This document shows, piece after piece, positions 1 to 5,900 of a stretch of DNA of 16,482 bases. The notes under the pieces were generated by a model. The model was not told the DNA's origin, made no database searches, and worked only from the letters and a program-made list of their open reading frames with translations. Source of the stretch: Candidatus Thorarchaeota archaeon (GTDB lineage Archaea > Asgardarchaeota > Thorarchaeia > Thorarchaeales > Thorarchaeaceae); the NCBI GenBank assembly GCA_016840245.1, contig JAEOST010000691.1:1-16482 (forward strand), written 5' to 3'. The translations under genes were made by a program, and so were the position numbers. How positions within the stretch are numbered: the stretch's first letter is position 1; every line of letters begins with the position of its first letter.

Positions 1-132
1 CCACCCGAGAGACAGTACTCTGTCTGGATCGGTGGAAGCATTCTCGGCTCACTGAAGACCTTCCAGACGATGTGGGTGACTCGCAAGGAGTTCGAAGAGG
101 CTGGACCAGAAGTTATCCACCGCTGCATCTAG
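1..132 (+). CDS. Actin, C-terminal fragment (5' end outside the window)
   Basis: Frame 1 is open from the first base to a TAG at 130-132 and gives the last 43 residues of an actin. The text SVWIGGSIL, then FQTMWV and [13 protein letters not shown], lines up almost word for word with the end of eukaryotic actins (SVWIGGSIL..., FQQMWI, EYDESGPSIVHR). The penultimate residue is Cys, close to the Cys near the end of eukaryotic actin. Actins are ATP-binding filament-forming cytoskeletal proteins; Asgard archaea carry close homologues. The ATPase core lies outside the window, so activity cannot be judged. The gene ends in a hairpin and T-tract. A second copy of its last 16 codons lies 770 bases downstream. 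Confidence 0.93.
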   Translation, partial: PPERQYSVWIGGSILGSLKTFQTMWVTRKEFEEAGPEVIHRCI

Positions 133-186
133 TGCGATTAGTTTCTGAAGGCGGGCTGCAAGGCCCCCTTCAAACTCTTGTTTTTC
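84..186 (+). repeat. Direct repeat copy 1 (actin 3' end plus terminator)
   Basis: The last 15 sense codons and stop of actin, the 3' flank, the hairpin and the T-tract recur at 857-962. By eye there are roughly 14 differences over about 106 aligned columns. Similarity stops abruptly to the left of the CAAGGAG at 84-90 and to the right of TTTTTC at 181-186. The 670 bases between the copies hold the whole toxin-antitoxin-like module with its promoter. Confidence 0.85.
147..185 (+). terminator. Actin terminator: hairpin and T-tract (copy 1)
   Basis: Arms at 147-156 (GAAGGCGGGC) and 163-171 (GCCCCCTTC) pair with one bulged C around a TGCAAG loop. A run of five T follows at 181-185. The related sequence at 921-961 keeps the pairing despite base changes, which supports a real RNA structure. 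The T-tract overlaps the last codons of the convergent DUF5615 gene. Confidence 0.6.
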
Positions 187-553
187 GTTTCCCTTTCTTT
201 CCAAGAGGTTCAGTGATTCTTACAGATGTCTGAGTCACAACAGTAAACTTGCCTACAAGAATGTCAGTATATTTCGATATGATATCAAAAACAATTACGG
301 ACTTGGTTTGAGATGAGAGTCCGTGTAGACGAAGGAGAATCACTCCATACATTGCCCTCCCTTGACGAAAGACTATCTCGCCAAAGTCCTTGTCTGCTGT
401 CAGTAAAATTGCTTCATTCTGATTTGCCAGTTTGAGAACTTCATCATCTGCAGCTCCTGGCATGACATCGGAAACGTATGTTATTTGAATACCTTTAGAC
501 CTGAGCGATTCAACAATTTTTGCTTCAACACACTCGTCAGCGAGCAGTTTCAC
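170..553 (-). CDS. DUF5615 PIN-like protein, probable VapC-type toxin
   Basis: This is a 127-residue protein of the DUF5615 family, a PIN-like nuclease fold usually paired with DUF433 proteins in toxin-antitoxin loci. Acidic residues expected at a metal-binding nuclease site are present: D6-E7 in the opening LLADE strand, D36-D37, and D54/D56 in LTADKDFGE. The start is GTG at 553, overlapping the TGA of the upstream DUF433 gene (GTGA), so the two are translationally coupled. RNA cleavage is the family expectation and is not proven here. The last five or so codons lie inside the actin-terminator repeat, and the basic tail (GKKGKRKTRV) may come from that junction. A housekeeping role for this pair is also possible. 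Confidence 0.8.
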   Translation of the reverse strand: MKLLADECVEAKIVESLRSKGIQITYVSDVMPGAADDEVLKLANQNEAILLTADKDFGEIVFRQGRAMYGVILLRLHGLSSQTKSVIVFDIISKYTDILVGKFTVVTQTSVRITEPLGKKGKRKTRV

Positions 554-786
554 TCAGTCGCCTCTCCCGTTGGATGAGTCGTTGTTGCCTTCATTGCATC
601 TGATGCAAAAGCAATTGCTGCAAGAATTGCTTCCCGTGTGAGTTGAGGATAATCCTCCAGAATCTGTGGTATAGTTTCACCAGCGGCCAGTTTATCCAGA
701 ACGAGTTCAACTGTTATCCTGGTGCCTACTATGACAGGTTTTCCCATCATAATATTCGGATCTATAACTATCAGGTTATTCTCCAT
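550..786 (-). CDS. DUF433 protein, probable antitoxin
   Basis: The 78-residue product matches the DUF433 pattern: an opening I-x-x-D-P-x-x-x-x-G-K-P-x-I-x-G-T-R-I segment followed by helices including EDYPQLTREAILAAIAFA. DUF433 proteins have a helix-turn-helix-like fold. They act as the antitoxin, and probably the autorepressor, of DUF5615 PIN-like partners. I chose the ATG at 786 because GAGGTG lies six bases upstream; a longer frame from 816 adds ten unlikely residues and has no such site. It is the first gene of the pair, as is usual for this type, with a TATA-like box about 40 bases upstream. Confidence 0.8.
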   Translation of the reverse strand: MENNLIVIDPNIMMGKPVIVGTRITVELVLDKLAAGETIPQILEDYPQLTREAILAAIAFASDAMKATTTHPTGEATE

Positions 787-824
787 TGTTGACACCTCAT
801 TTTCATTTATCAACAATAATCATT

Positions 825-833
825 CCTTATAAC
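825..833 (-). promoter_or_regulatory. TATA box for the DUF433-DUF5615 pair
   Basis: Read on the minus strand the sequence is GTTATAAGG, centred about 43 bases before the ATG at 786. Archaeal transcription would then begin near 803, leaving a leader of about 17 bases with room for the GAGGTG ribosome site. Confidence 0.5.
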
Positions 834-856
834 AATCTCCACTATCCATTTTTCAT

Positions 857-962
857 CAAGGAGTTCGAAAAGGCAGGACCAGAGGTTATCTACCGCTGCA
901 TCTAAGCGCGACTAGTTTCTGAAGGAAGGACTGCAAGGCCCTCCTTCTAACTCCTGTTTTTC
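857..962 (+). pseudogene. Second actin 3' end: 15 codons, stop and terminator (repeat copy 2)
   Basis: This stretch encodes KEFEKAGPEVIYRCI and a TAA stop, then the same 3' flank, hairpin and T-tract as the actin gene at the left edge. Of four sense-codon differences, two are silent (GCT/GCA, GAA/GAG) and two change residues (Glu to Lys, His to Tyr), so the frame is intact. No actin-like sequence precedes it; to the left lies the promoter region of the toxin-antitoxin pair. It is either the displaced original end of the actin gene after an integration or the stump of a tandem second actin gene. Confidence 0.8.
921..961 (+). terminator. Actin-type terminator, copy 2
   Basis: GAAGGA at 921-926 pairs with TCCTTC at 942-947, with a partly paired interior and a TGCAAG loop. 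TTTTT follows at 957-961. Compared with copy 1 the arms differ but still pair. The T-tract abuts the stop codon of the convergent DUF998 gene. Confidence 0.5.
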
Positions 963-1602
963 AAATATCCAGTTCAGCTTTATTAGCAGAACCAACAAGA
1001 TAACTGCCAAACCCGATGATCCAAGCAAGGATAGGGTAGATAGCCCAACGCTCCAATGATCCCTTTGCCATTCCAAGAAAAGTCACAGTTGACCCAGTTG
1101 GAAGTCCAAGATAAGGGAAGAATGCAATTGCCAATACAAGCGACATTGTCCCTAACACAACTGCAATGATTGACATTGGTTTCCTCTGATAGGGATATGA
1201 TGCGATAGCACTAAATGCTCCAAACAGAATCGCAAACAAGGTAGCAAAACTGTGCATTGGTTGCATGTTACCAGGAAATACTCCTACTCCCATAGCCCCG
1301 ATTCCACATATTGTCAGGAGTAGTGGGAGGAGTCTTTTCTCTTGAGACTTATACAGAAAGAATGCTCCACTTACAACGAGTGCTCCCATTATGAAGACTG
1401 AGATGTTGTAGAGAAGTGCAGTGGGTCCTACTCCAAGGTCGCTGACATAGTCAATACGGCTACTATAGCCATCATACCATGACTCTGCAGCCAAAAGCCC
1501 CAAGAACCATTGAATACCTCCAATTAGGAAGAGACTTCCACTCATGACGGTTGCATTGACATGTCTTGTTAGATTAGTTAGTGTGAGTACAGATTGTGTC
1601 AT
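961..1602 (-). CDS. DUF998 family membrane protein
   Basis: This 213-residue protein has about six membrane helices (roughly 20-39, 62-83, 91-109, 117-135, 142-163 and 185-206). The DYVSDLGVG motif after the first helix, the GVGVFPGN turn and the MHSFATLFAILFG helix are typical of DUF998, a family of archaeal and bacterial integral membrane proteins of unknown function. The start is ATG at 1602. A weak GTGA lies seven bases upstream and a TATA-like CTTATATTC about 36 bases upstream, so the transcript should have a very short leader. The stop at 961-963 touches the end of repeat copy 2. The gene is alone on its strand; what it does cannot be read from its sequence. Confidence 0.8.
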   Translation of the reverse strand: MTQSVLTLTNLTRHVNATVMSGSLFLIGGIQWFLGLLAAESWYDGYSSRIDYVSDLGVGPTALLYNISVFIMGALVVSGAFFLYKSQEKRLLPLLLTICGIGAMGVGVFPGNMQPMHSFATLFAILFGAFSAIASYPYQRKPMSIIAVVLGTMSLVLAIAFFPYLGLPTGSTVTFLGMAKGSLERWAIYPILAWIIGFGSYLVGSANKAELDI

Positions 1603-1633
1603 TGTAATTCACGAGTAATAGCAAGAATTGAAT

Positions 1634-1642
1634 GAATATAAG
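1634..1642 (-). promoter_or_regulatory. TATA box for the DUF998 gene
   Basis: The minus-strand sequence CTTATATTC is centred 36 bases before the ATG at 1602 and predicts a start of transcription near 1612. Farther upstream an inverted repeat, AGTTTG-CATCA-CAAACT, spans 1670-1686. Inverted repeats of that size are expected a few times by chance in a window this long. Confidence 0.45.
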
Positions 1643-1797
1643 AAGTGGACAATCTTTGAACCGCATTGTAGTTTGCATCACAAACTGGATGTACGCTAGA
1701 ACTCCCTCAATATAACTCCGATTTCTTCGCAAACTCTATATTCTTCCAAAATGAATAATCTCTGAAAACTAACTCAGTGTTAGGATGGGTTTCAAAC

Positions 1798-2061
1798 ATG
1801 ATTGAATCATTAGAGAAGAGAATAGCACAAGTCTTACTCGTTTCTATTGGGTCTGGTATCGTATTTTCAGCTATAGCGACTGCAATTATGAGAGCCGCCT
1901 ATTTAGTAGCCACCGGGGTTACTGGACTTGATGTTGAACTAGTAATCTCGGGTGTTGCAGGGAGTGTGGGATTTCAGGCATTCATTGGGTTTCTGCTAAT
2001 CTCAAGCGCACTGTTCCTACTGTCCGATACAACGAAACAGACTGTAGATAGTACAGAATAG
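1798..2061 (+). CDS. Small two-helix membrane protein, unknown function
   Basis: The product is 87 residues from the ATG at 1798, which has AGGATGGG eight bases upstream. An in-frame GTG at 1777 would add seven residues but lacks such a site. A short charged start (MIESLEKR) is followed by a hydrophobic segment at about 9-36. A Gly-rich turn (ATGVTGLD) and a second hydrophobic segment at about 48-74 come next, then a polar Thr/Asp tail. No family is recognised. It stands about 115 bases before the FMN reductase gene on the same strand, so cotranscription is possible but not shown. Confidence 0.55.
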   Translation: MIESLEKRIAQVLLVSIGSGIVFSAIATAIMRAAYLVATGVTGLDVELVISGVAGSVGFQAFIGFLLISSALFLLSDTTKQTVDSTE

Positions 2062-2175
2062 AATGGCCCGGACCGAACTGGAGCTGGTCACAGTGGATGT
2101 CTTTGAGAGCACGCATTAGGATTGCTGAGAAAAAAAGTACTTTAGTCCAATGACAATGAAAAAAAGGTGATTGAA

Positions 2176-2862
2176 ATGAAAGTTCTTGCATTCAATGCCA
2201 GTCCACGAAAGGAGCGGAGTACAACTAATATCCTATTAGACCAGTTTATTGCTGGTGCGAAGGATGGAGGGGCTGATGTAACCAAACATCATGTTGTTGA
2301 TCTAAATATCAATGGCTGCAAGAGCTGTTTCTCATGCTGGTGGGTGAATCCTGGAGTGTGTGTTCATCGTGATGATATGGACTGGATTCTTCCTCAAATC
2401 GCAGATGCAGATATCCTTGTCATTGGCTCCCCTGTCTATGGTCGGAATGTGACTCACTACCTCCAGCGTCTTCTTGAGAGAACCTTCTCCTTCAATCTTC
2501 CTGACATGGCAGTTCAAGATGGAGAGACTGTACACCCCCAGAGATTACGGAAAATCCCTCAAATCGCTTTAGTTTCTACATGTGGTTTTCCTGACGAGTC
2601 TAATTTCGATATCATAAAGCAGCTTTATCCTGGTGCACTGAACATACTATTACCAGCATCCCAGATACTGCATTCCGAAGAGGGGCAGAGATACCTCTCT
2701 GACTTTATGGCATCTGTAAAAGAGGCTGGTTCTCTTATGGCAAGAGGCGAGAGTATTCCTGAACAAATGCGAGAGGCGCTTCAGGTTCAGTATCCCGATG
2801 AGATGAAGATGGAGATTATCACACGTCATAACAAGTATAGTGCATCGCAAAGTGAAAATTGA
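2176..2862 (+). CDS. NAD(P)H-dependent FMN reductase / iron-sulfur flavoprotein-like
   Basis: This 228-residue flavodoxin-fold protein begins MKVLAFNASPRKERSTTN, with an N-A-S-P-R loop for the FMN phosphate. GSPVYGRNVTHYLQ at about 84-97 is the second flavin loop. Between them C48, C51, C54 and C62 form C-x2-C-x2-C-x7-C, within the compact spacing of iron-sulfur flavoproteins (Isf), where it binds a 4Fe-4S cluster near the FMN. The expected role is cytoplasmic electron transfer to small acceptors; the true substrate is unknown. The ATG at 2176 is chosen because AGGTGA precedes it; a GTG at 2167 lies inside that site. It converges with the next gene, leaving 21 bases between stop codons. Confidence 0.85.
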   Translation: MKVLAFNASPRKERSTTNILLDQFIAGAKDGGADVTKHHVVDLNINGCKSCFSCWWVNPGVCVHRDDMDWILPQIADADILVIGSPVYGRNVTHYLQRLLERTFSFNLPDMAVQDGETVHPQRLRKIPQIALVSTCGFPDESNFDIIKQLYPGALNILLPASQILHSEEGQRYLSDFMASVKEAGSLMARGESIPEQMREALQVQYPDEMKMEIITRHNKYSASQSEN

Positions 2863-2883
2863 ATACAATCATATCAAGTATAC

Positions 2884-3459
2884 TCAGTCTTCAACAAGCT
2901 CAGTCTGAAGTTTTCCCTTCTCATCTTCAGTTGTCTTCAGAACGGCGTGATTACACCCATCTTGAACCTTGATCTTGACCTCACCTGTAATTTTCTTTTG
3001 AGAGTCTTCAGAATTCAAGACGAATACAAAACTGACTTCATGCGTTCCTGCAGTGATGCTACCATCATAGATGAGCATATCTCCGTTTTTCTTCACCGTT
3101 TTGACATGAATTGGATTATCATCGATATGGACAAAGACACCAGTTAACAGAAAACCCTCAACCTCATGAACGTAGATAAGTCGAAGTCTGGAACCACCCT
3201 CCTTTCTATGTTCCTCAAGATACTCCTTAACCTCTTTGGCTATCTTTTTTGGCATCTTCTGTATTGGTTTCTTGAAGAACTCCTCAAACGTCTGGAAGCC
3301 ACCAAAGTATCCCCCACCAGACTGACAGGTCCAGTCTGTTCCGATGTATGTCAGACCAGATTCATCGACAACAAGATCCATCCAATGGTCTTCAACGAAG
3401 GTCCACTGCCACTTGCGTTCAGGGATTCCAGAATAGTCCCACACAGTTTCATCTGTCAT
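2884..3459 (-). CDS. Hypothetical protein, 191 aa
   Basis: I do not recognise a family. The product seems soluble, with no signal peptide and no membrane helix. The first 60 residues are rich in Trp, Tyr and Asp (WDYSGIPERKWQW, IGTDWTCQSGGGYFGG) and suggest a compact beta-rich unit. A basic helix (PKKIAKEVKEYLEEHRKEG) follows at about 70-90. The C-terminal half is predicted beta-strand-rich, with alternating hydrophobics (LLTGVFVHIDD, HEVSFVFVL, GEVKIKVQDG), like a small beta-sandwich. The ATG at 3459 is preferred over an in-frame TTG at 3468. A TATA-like GATAAATT lies at 3494-3501 on the opposite text. Confidence 0.6.
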   Translation of the reverse strand: MTDETVWDYSGIPERKWQWTFVEDHWMDLVVDESGLTYIGTDWTCQSGGGYFGGFQTFEEFFKKPIQKMPKKIAKEVKEYLEEHRKEGGSRLRLIYVHEVEGFLLTGVFVHIDDNPIHVKTVKKNGDMLIYDGSITAGTHEVSFVFVLNSEDSQKKITGEVKIKVQDGCNHAVLKTTEDEKGKLQTELVED

Positions 3460-3493
3460 GACTCTCAAACACAGAGAGGGTATACATCCCAGT

Positions 3494-3501
3494 GATAAAT
3501 T
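3494..3501 (-). promoter_or_regulatory. TATA-like box for the 191-aa hypothetical gene
   Basis: The minus-strand AATTTATC is centred about 38 bases before the ATG at 3459 and would start transcription near 3471. It lies upstream of the gene and close to the end of the acetyltransferase gene, so the two need not share a transcript. Confidence 0.35.
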
Positions 3502-3523
3502 GCTTGCGACAGTACTATGTCAT

Positions 3524-4537
3524 CTAAGGTGACCAATAATAGAATTGCTTGTAGTTAACATCCTTGAAGCCATATCGCTCATAGAGCCTTCTCGCTGGAA
3601 GGTTAGTTATCGACATATCAAGACTAGGATTGGTCATAGCATTGTCTCTCAGGTGGTTCAATACACAAACTAGTAAGTAATTGGCTAGTCCTTGCCCTCT
3701 GACCTCGGGGATAAGTCCAACTGGACCAATTTGAACCTCACCGTCTTTCAATCGAGTGACAATGAAACCAACAACCTTGTCTTCTTTCTCTAGGATGAGT
3801 GAAGCATCTTCGATGAAGGCTTCTGATTTATCAAAGAAGTGCTCTAGTGTCACCTTCTGTTCATCATGACTCATGGAGAGGAACAGGTCATCATTGCTAT
3901 TCTCCATTGTTAGAAATCCAGCACTTTCTAACTGTTCATAGGAAACATCCGAGAATTTTCGAAGGACACATCTCTCTGATGAATCAAGATCTGGTAACTC
4001 AACTTTACTGAGATCAGAGGTCATATGGGCTTCTTCTGCTGCAAATTCAAATCCGCACATTCTATACCAGTCAACAACCTCTTTTGACAAAGTTCTATGT
4101 GATTCTGTTGGAAATATAAGCTCAATCTCCAATCTTGTTTGTCCAGCTTCTACAATTTTCTTCTTTGATGCCTCAATTAGTGCCAAAGCAATCTTATCAG
4201 ATTCTCGTGTCTTATCCACAATCGGATAGAATCCGCTGATGAAGGTCATAAGGGGAAATGCAGTGTAGTAATAGGTCCAACCGACAATAGCATCAGTATC
4301 ATCCATAGCAACTAGTATCTCAAATGAATCATTAGCAGCCAAGTTCTGAATATTCTTGGCTCTCTCCTGAACACTTCTTGTCGATTCCAGTGGTGTACCT
4401 TTTTCTGCTGTTATTGTGATTCTTGCCAAGGTTTGACAATCTTCTGAACTAAGTGACTTGGATTCTACTCGAATCATGGGTTGACACATACCTTTAGGAA
4501 TCTCTCCAAGGGCATCTTGGACTTTGTTTACACACAC
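3524..4537 (-). CDS. Double-GNAT N-acetyltransferase
   Basis: This 337-residue protein contains two GNAT-like halves. The C-terminal half (about 190-337) is clearly an acetyl-CoA-dependent acetyltransferase. VGLIPEVRGQGLANYLL at 273-289 is motif A, with the R-x-x-G-x-G/A pyrophosphate loop, and NLPARRLYERYGF at 312-324 is the usual closing motif. The N-terminal half (about 22-185) shows the same layout in weaker form (AIVGWTYYY, then WYRMCGFEF) but lacks a clear pyrophosphate loop, so it is probably a degenerate domain. The substrate is unknown. The GTG at 4537 is supported by GGAG five bases upstream; in-frame ATGs at 4489 and 4477 are alternatives with poorer sites. Confidence 0.8.
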   Translation of the reverse strand: MCVNKVQDALGEIPKGMCQPMIRVESKSLSSEDCQTLARITITAEKGTPLESTRSVQERAKNIQNLAANDSFEILVAMDDTDAIVGWTYYYTAFPLMTFISGFYPIVDKTRESDKIALALIEASKKKIVEAGQTRLEIELIFPTESHRTLSKEVVDWYRMCGFEFAAEEAHMTSDLSKVELPDLDSSERCVLRKFSDVSYEQLESAGFLTMENSNDDLFLSMSHDEQKVTLEHFFDKSEAFIEDASLILEKEDKVVGFIVTRLKDGEVQIGPVGLIPEVRGQGLANYLLVCVLNHLRDNAMTNPSLDMSITNLPARRLYERYGFKDVNYKQFYYWSP

Positions 4538-4697
4538 TTATTCTCCATATTATTGGATATCTTTACGCAATACATGTTCTTTTTGTGTAGATGTCGATTT
4601 TGACTTATGACATATCAGAAGTAAAATTCTAATCTTTGTTCATCAGCAAACAAACTGAACGGTTACATTTGGCCTGTAGTGAAGGGAGATGGATTTA

Positions 4698-4961
4698 ATG
4701 GCGGAATTCGATGCAACAGGTTCTATATCTAGAGGGGACCAACAACCTCAATGTTGTAGAGCTGCATGTGCGTTATCTCCATGTGTGTATCTACTAAGCT
4801 ATTTTGTAATCTCCTGGACTGCATACAACATTTTCCATACCAGAAGTCACGAAATTTCTCAATGGATAGGAATAGCTGGGGGAATTAGCATAATTGCCTT
4901 TATGATTGTGATTTACATACTGAATAGATCCCCTCCTAACGTCGATAAACAAGAGATCTGA
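4698..4961 (+). CDS. Small Cys-rich two-helix membrane protein, unknown
   Basis: The product is 87 residues from the ATG at 4698, which has GGGAG nine bases upstream; the ATG at 4689 sits directly on that site and is less likely. A polar start is followed by a short cysteine cluster (CCRAACALSPC at about 19-29). Two hydrophobic segments come next (about 29-46 and 57-75) and then a polar tail. The cysteines sit at the membrane edge and could be a metal or lipid site; that is inference. No family is recognised. The winged-helix regulator gene starts 96 bases downstream on the same strand behind its own TATA box. Confidence 0.5.
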   Translation: MAEFDATGSISRGDQQPQCCRAACALSPCVYLLSYFVISWTAYNIFHTRSHEISQWIGIAGGISIIAFMIVIYILNRSPPNVDKQEI

Positions 4962-4995
4962 GATTTAGATTATACAAAGGCATTTCAAGAATCGA

Positions 4996-5012
4996 TGACT
5001 AACTCTTAGTCA
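4996..5012. promoter_or_regulatory. Candidate operator: 17-bp inverted repeat
   Basis: TGACTAA-CTC-TTAGTCA is a perfect 7-3-7 inverted repeat lying eight bases before the TATA box of the winged-helix regulator gene. Its size and place fit a dimeric repressor or activator site, possibly autoregulation. There is no T-run after it, so it is unlikely to be a terminator for the preceding small gene. About one such repeat per spacer length is expected by chance in a window this long, so position is the main argument. Confidence 0.4.
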
Positions 5013-5020
5013 AGTATTCC

Positions 5021-5028
5021 TATATAAT
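5021..5028 (+). promoter_or_regulatory. TATA box of the winged-helix regulator gene
   Basis: TATATAAT is the best archaeal TATA box seen in the window. It predicts transcription starting near 5050, just before the ATG at 5058. This makes the farther-upstream ATG at 5034 unlikely as the start. Confidence 0.6.
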
Positions 5029-5057
5029 CTTCAATGAATCAAACCTTGGTGTTTAGC

Positions 5058-5825
5058 ATGAGGAAAAAGGATGTCTTCTCTATCTTTTCAAACAGAACCA
5101 GACTCACGATATTGAAGCGGTTGGGTGAAGCTGAAAAAGCAGCATACAGCGATATCATGGACTCTGTCGACCATATTCAACCTCTCAATAGCACGGGTAA
5201 TCTCAACTATCATCTAAACTTCCTTCTGAGAAATGAGGTGATTAGACGTGATGGTTCTGTGTATAGACTCACTGATGATGGAAGACGAATCTTAGCCTTC
5301 ATGCTAGCCCTAGAAGAGAAATGGTATGATCTTCAGAAAGAACTGAGGGGCGATATGATGAGCGTAATCAGTATAGCAGAACATTTTGAGGAAGAAGTAG
5401 GAATAACAATGATGAAAGAAGTGATTGAGTTCATGGGGATGGACCTGATCATGGATGAAAAACAGACCTTTGGTATATTGGGAGTAAATCCTGAGGTTTC
5501 CATCCAAGGTTACTCACTCCTCGATCTTGATTCCTTTGGATTGAAGAGAGTATCCTACAAATCTAACGAGGACGAGGAGCGATATACTACGCTTCTTGTG
5601 CATCCAGATTTGAGGTATGAACTGTCACCAAAGTGGTTTGGTGTTATCCAGAACTATCTGGATGAAAACTATGGTGGAGTGTTTGTCTATGCACGAAAAG
5701 ACACTCCTGCACCGTTTCTAATCAGTTCACATGAATTTGAGTCTGATGAGATTGGATGTGTCTTTGTCATTGCACCATCTGTGGTTGACAAGGAGATAAA
5801 GGAGAAAATCAAGAAGGAATCTTAG
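5058..5825 (+). CDS. Winged-helix (ArsR-like) transcriptional regulator
   Basis: The product is 255 residues from the ATG at 5058, with GGTG six bases upstream. Residues about 5-80 form an ArsR-type winged helix: SNRTRLTILKRLGEAEKAAYSDI, then NLNYHLNFLLRNEVIRR as the recognition segment and SVYRLTDDGRRIL as the wing. About 170 further residues, with several strand-like segments and a Lys-rich tail (KEIKEKIKK), form an unrecognised domain that probably senses a ligand or mediates dimerisation. No Cys-based metal site is visible in the DNA-binding part. A palindrome directly upstream of its TATA box suggests autoregulation. The neighbouring small membrane protein may be a target, but this is inference. 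Confidence 0.8.
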   Translation: MRKKDVFSIFSNRTRLTILKRLGEAEKAAYSDIMDSVDHIQPLNSTGNLNYHLNFLLRNEVIRRDGSVYRLTDDGRRILAFMLALEEKWYDLQKELRGDMMSVISIAEHFEEEVGITMMKEVIEFMGMDLIMDEKQTFGILGVNPEVSIQGYSLLDLDSFGLKRVSYKSNEDEERYTTLLVHPDLRYELSPKWFGVIQNYLDENYGGVFVYARKDTPAPFLISSHEFESDEIGCVFVIAPSVVDKEIKEKIKKES

Positions 5826-5847
5826 AATCTAATTCACTTGATTCTAC

Positions 5848-5892
5848 AAAAAAAATTAGAGATGGGGGAGAATCTATCTAGTTCCTCCCATC
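5848..5892 (-). terminator. Terminator of the phosphotransferase gene
   Basis: On the minus strand an arm GATGGGAGGAA (from 5892) pairs imperfectly with TCTCCCCCATC (to 5861). CTCTAA and a run of eight T (5855-5848) follow. The hairpin sits between the stop codons of two convergent genes. A second small stem, AGAATC/GATTCT at 5824-5845, follows the regulator gene's stop. Confidence 0.5.
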
Positions 5893-5900
5893 CAATCTAT

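Noticed and set aside
170..962. Transposon or insertion sequence as the cause of the actin 3'-end duplication
   Set aside because: There is no transposase, no terminal inverted repeat, and a direct repeat of about 100 bases is far longer than a normal target duplication.
1670..1686. AGTTTG-CATCA-CAAACT inverted repeat upstream of the DUF998 gene
   Set aside because: A six-base arm with a five-base spacer is expected several times by chance in this window, and it is not next to a clear promoter element; noted only in the promoter entry.
2884..3495. Plus-strand open frames opposite the 191-aa hypothetical gene
   Set aside because: They lack ribosome sites and a coherent composition. The minus frame is longer, has an upstream TATA-like box and reads like a folded protein.
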